A stretch of 64,000 bases of DNA. It comes from Undibacterium hunanense. Lineage in GTDB: Bacteria; Pseudomonadota; Gammaproteobacteria; Burkholderiales; Burkholderiaceae_D. Position 1 is the first letter of the stretch, and every line of letters begins with the position of its first letter. The position numbers were made by a program, and so were the translations under genes. The notes beneath the pieces were generated by a model, which was not told where the DNA came from, searched no databases, and saw only the letters and a program-made list of their open reading frames with translations. Below, piece after piece: positions 61,669 through 64,000 of the stretch. The DNA is taken from assembly GCF_014284335.1 (NCBI RefSeq), contig NZ_JACOGF010000005.1, positions 186,001-250,000 of the forward strand. The letters run 5' to 3'.

Positions 61669-62073
61669 TCATACCTGCATGCCATTGTCAAAATCCCGCC
61701 TGGCCGACTTCATTTTCTCAAAATTATTTTCCGCCCAATCCACCAGTGCGCCCATTGGCACCATGACCGAGAGGCCCAGTTCGGTTAATTCATATTCGAC
61801 GCTGGGTGGTTTGGTGGGGAATACTTTGCGGCTCAATAACCCATCTCTTTCCAGGTCACGCAAAGACTGGGTGAGCATGCGTTTGGAGATGTCGGGGACT
61901 TGCTTGTGCAACTGACTGAAGCGCAATGCGCCTGATTGCAGGGTTAGCAAGATCAGGGGCGTCCATTTGGTGCTAATATGGTCGAGCACATTCCTGACCG
62001 GGCACATGGTCGGATCAAAATCAGACGCCATTCCTGCGCGTTTGGGTGGGTTCACTTCAGGTAACCTTGGCAC
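61669..62073 (-). CDS. HxlR-family regulator, QorR/YtfH-like
   Basis: A 134-residue winged-helix HxlR protein. It has [58 protein letters not shown], with the Cys that senses quinones or oxidants in the QorR/YodB group. The start is a GTG at 62073, set by AAGGAGG 9 bp upstream. It is divergent from an NTF2-like gene and qorB, and palindromes occur in the shared region. Confidence 0.9.
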   Translation of the reverse strand: MPRLPEVNPPKRAGMASDFDPTMCPVRNVLDHISTKWTPLILLTLQSGALRFSQLHKQVPDISKRMLTQSLRDLERDGLLSRKVFPTKPPSVEYELTELGLSVMVPMGALVDWAENNFEKMKSARRDFDNGMQV

Positions 62074-62098
62074 GAAAAACTGCCTCCTTACAATTTTT

Positions 62099-62109
62099 AG
62101 ACTTAGTCT
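62099..62109. promoter_or_regulatory. AGACTTAGTCT operator candidate, distal site
   Basis: A perfect 11 bp palindrome in the divergent promoter region between the HxlR gene and the NTF2-like gene; the core recurs at 62150-62159. Confidence 0.65.
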
Positions 62110-62149
62110 CTATTATAGACCTTATCGGCTATCATGTCGAAACAAGGAG

Positions 62150-62159
62150 AGACTTAGTC
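62150..62159. promoter_or_regulatory. AGACTTAGTC operator candidate, proximal site
   Basis: It repeats the first 10 bases of the distal site 51 bp downstream. It lies between the AAGGAGA ribosome site and the ATG of the NTF2-like gene. Confidence 0.6.
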
Positions 62160-62708
62160 ATGAAAAAACAGACACATCGCTTCAAGAACTTGGTTGGCAA
62201 GAAGTTATTGCGCCTGGGCGCAATGACGGTACTTGGCTTATCCACAATGTCCGTTTTGTTGCCAGCGGCCAGCTATGCACAAGAGCCGGTTGTTGGGGTT
62301 GCCAATCCTGACGCATTGTTCACCAGCAGTGATCCCAGGCTGCATGCAAACAAGCAGGTGGCCTATCACATCGTTAAAGACTTGCTGGAAGCTGGTCATT
62401 GGGAACAGGCAGACAAGTATCTGTCCAGGCGCTATATACAGCATAACCCGAATGCGGCGTCTGGTCTGGATGGCGTGATCAAGTATTTTGTCGAGGTCAG
62501 AAAGGTGCAACCCAAACCTATTCCAGAAAAAATGACAAAACCGATCGTTGCCGTGATTGCCGAAGGCGATCTGGTGACTGTCATGTATCCCTTGCCGGTC
62601 AGGGACAAGACGACCAACCAGCTTTTATACACGACCACCTGGTTTGACACCTGGCGGATTGTGGATGGCAAGGCAGATGAACATTGGGATTCTGCTTTAA
62701 AGAATTAG
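62160..62708 (+). CDS. Secreted NTF2/SnoaL-like protein
   Basis: A 182-residue exported protein: basic N-terminus, membrane segment and signal cleavage near SYAQE, then a SnoaL-like domain (QVAYHIVKDLLEAGHWEQADKYLSRRYIQHNPNAASGLDGVIKYFVEV; TWFDTWRIVDGKADEHWD). Such folds bind small molecules or act as isomerases. It starts at 62160 with AAGGAGA before it, and lies upstream of qorB under the same control region. Confidence 0.85.
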   Translation: MKKQTHRFKNLVGKKLLRLGAMTVLGLSTMSVLLPAASYAQEPVVGVANPDALFTSSDPRLHANKQVAYHIVKDLLEAGHWEQADKYLSRRYIQHNPNAASGLDGVIKYFVEVRKVQPKPIPEKMTKPIVAVIAEGDLVTVMYPLPVRDKTTNQLLYTTTWFDTWRIVDGKADEHWDSALKN

Positions 62709-62781
62709 AGAAGCAAATAATCAATTGGAACTCATTTCACTGACAGAAATGGGATGTATTGAACTTTTCGGAAGGAATTAT

Positions 62782-63639
62782 ATGATCGCAGTAACAGGTG
62801 CAAGTGGGCAATTGGGGCGGCTGGTGGTTCAGGCTTTATTGGGTACTGTTCCAGCCAATCAGGTGGTTGCCATCGTAAGGGATGTGAGCAAGGCAGATGA
62901 TTTACGTGCCAGTGGCGTACAGCTTCGTCAGGGTGATTATAGTCAGCCAGAGACTTTGGCTAGCGCGTTGCAGGGTGTGAAAAAACTCTTGCTGGTGTCT
63001 TCCAGTGAAGTCGGACAAAGGCTGGAACAGCACAAGAATGTGATTCAGGCGGCTAAAAATGCGGGTGTTGAATTGATCGCCTACACCAGCATCCTGCATG
63101 CAGATACGTCACCGCTGGCACTGGCCACAGAGCATGTCGCAACCGAACAGTTGATACGCGATAGCGGCCTGCCTTTCGTCTTCTTGCGCAATTCCTGGTA
63201 CATAGAAAATTATTTTTCTGCGGTGGGTACAGCGCTGGAAACGGGCAAGGTATTTGGCGCAGCTGGCGAAGGAAAATTCTCGGCTGCATCACGCGCAGAT
63301 TACGCCGCTGCAGCAGCGGCAGTATTGACTGGAAGCGACCAGGCCGGTAAGATTTATGAACTGGCAGGCGACCAGGCATTTACTCTCGCAGAACTGGCAG
63401 CGACGCTGGCAGATGTGTCTGGAAAATCTGTCGCGTACGTGAATTTTTCCGAAACCGAATACAAGGATATGCTGGTCTCATTCGGCCTGCCGGAAGGTTT
63501 TGCCTACGTCCTGGCGCAATCGGATACAGGTGCCGCGCAAGGTGGCTTGTATGATGGCGATGGCCAGCTCGGCAAGCTGATCCAGCGTCCAACGACGACG
63601 TTGCGCGCTGTGCTGCAAGCACACCTGTCGTCGATCTGA
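62782..63639 (+). CDS. qorB: NAD(P)H:quinone oxidoreductase 2, QorB type
   Basis: A 285-residue atypical SDR very similar to E. coli QorB/YtfG: IAVTGASGQLGRLVVQALL (cofactor motif), KKLLLVSSSEVGQRLEQHKNVIQAAK, IAYTSILHADTSPLALATEHVATE and SRADYAAAAAAVLTG. It reduces quinones using NADPH. GAAGGA lies 6 bp before the ATG at 62782. The divergent HxlR gene is the equivalent of ytfH/qorR, so the locus is a quinone-responsive module with an added NTF2-like gene. Confidence 0.93.
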   Translation: MIAVTGASGQLGRLVVQALLGTVPANQVVAIVRDVSKADDLRASGVQLRQGDYSQPETLASALQGVKKLLLVSSSEVGQRLEQHKNVIQAAKNAGVELIAYTSILHADTSPLALATEHVATEQLIRDSGLPFVFLRNSWYIENYFSAVGTALETGKVFGAAGEGKFSAASRADYAAAAAAVLTGSDQAGKIYELAGDQAFTLAELAATLADVSGKSVAYVNFSETEYKDMLVSFGLPEGFAYVLAQSDTGAAQGGLYDGDGQLGKLIQRPTTTLRAVLQAHLSSI

Positions 63640-63676
63640 TGTCATTGCGGATTCGCTAAAAGTCCGCAAGCCAGGG

Positions 63677-63716
63677 ACCAGCAAGGCTGCTGTTGCAAGC
63701 AGCTTTGCTGGTTTTT
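63677..63716 (+). terminator. Rho-independent terminator after qorB
   Basis: A 15-pair stem (63677-63691 with 63698-63712, one G-T pair), 6-base loop, then TTTT. Confidence 0.85.
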
Positions 63717-63722
63717 ATTAAT

Positions 63723-63738
63723 AGGACTTACGCAAAAT
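63723..63738. repeat. Fragment of a family I end
   Basis: GGACTTACGCAAAATA matches the left end of the element at 19247. The rest of the element is absent. Confidence 0.6.
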
Positions 63739-63762
63739 AGCAGAGCTGCGCATTGAACCTAC

Positions 63763-63940
63763 GTAGGTACGATTAGCGCAGCGTAATCGTACGCATGTTC
63801 TGTCTTCAACTGCTGATTTTCTGATGAAAATACAAAACAGTTAATTTCCTTTTGTCGAACAGAAGACAAGAAAATTTGAAACGTCTTGCTCATTGCCAGG
63901 TACAGCATGCGTACGATTACGCTTCGCTAATCTTACCTAC
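63763..63940. repeat. REPIN-like element, family IV, distant copy
   Basis: A 178 bp element with 35 bp inverted ends (63763-63797 and 63906-63940, 33 of 35 positions matching). Each end begins GTAG and forms a hairpin (arms GTACGATTA and TAATCGTAC in the left one). The central 108 bp differs from the island copies. With the terminator it fills the 361 bp after qorB; no gene is seen there. Confidence 0.88.
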
Positions 63941-64000
63941 AATTGCTGTGCCGTTCATCCTTTATCAATTCTAAATTCCCTTCCAAATAGCTTCCAGATA

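Noticed and set aside
63723-63940. CRISPR array
   Set aside because: Repeats are inverted pairs with one spacer, not regularly spaced direct repeats, and there are no cas genes.

Overview
The window reads as chromosome of a betaproteobacterium of the order Burkholderiales, most likely family Oxalobacteraceae (Undibacterium, Janthinobacterium or Herbaspirillum-like). This is inferred from moderate GC, lineage-typical families (DUF3579, DUF2145, a CobD/CbiB-like protein, GluQ) and the standard rpsP-rimM-trmD-rplS order. No rRNA, tRNA, phage, CRISPR array or complete insertion sequence was recognised.

Layout. 1-3.6 kb: the end of a TolC-family gene, a Tat-exported multicopper oxidase and two secreted proteins of unknown role. 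3.7-7.1 kb: gluQ behind a LysR regulator that is divergent from a pirin, then a WrbA-like flavoprotein. 7.2-10.3 kb: a co-oriented ECF sigma factor (ECF42 type, long C-terminal extension) with YCII and three VOC proteins. 10.4-20.7 kb: DUF2145 pair, M13 peptidase, trhO, ElaA-type acetyltransferase, LytS/LytTR two-component pair, class III CoA transferase, glycerophosphodiesterase. 20.8-26.9 kb: an accessory island of small unknown genes, mostly on the minus strand, including an Imm35-type immunity protein and a three-gene unit ending in a protein with a HEPN-like motif; short palindromic repeats sit beside the 3' ends of its genes. 27.1-31.6 kb: alaS, acetyltransferase, Nudix, TusA-like. 32.1-38.9 kb: etfBA, acyl-CoA dehydrogenase, PoxB-like enzyme, PHB-depolymerase-type esterase. 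39-47.7 kb: membrane proteins, the ribosomal/tRNA-modification operon, Nudix CoA pyrophosphatase, CobD/CbiB-like protein, two acyltransferases, DUF3579. 47.8-54.1 kb: LysR divergent from a fatty-acid/acyl-CoA catabolic block (phosphatase, SDR, thioesterase, ACAD, CoA ligase). 54.2-58.9 kb: small ORF, membrane protein, QseBC-like pair, Pal-like lipoprotein, PBP7-type endopeptidase. 59.2-63.7 kb: DUF6765-like protein, arr (rifampin ADP-ribosyltransferase), acetyltransferase, and a divergent qorR/qorB-type locus.

The most unusual content is repetitive. Four families of miniature inverted-repeat elements are visible: (I) a 180-189 bp element at 14.0 and 19.2 kb whose internal hairpins differ in sequence between copies but keep base pairing; (II) a 133-165 bp element, one copy lying inside the rpsP operon between rimM and trmD; (III) a 157 bp element with perfect 26 bp ends at 44 kb; (IV) a REPIN-like family with GTAG plus hairpin ends, concentrated at 20.8-25.4 kb and found again at 63.8 kb. 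Family IV makes the accessory island look like a cassette array, without the core sites of integron attC.
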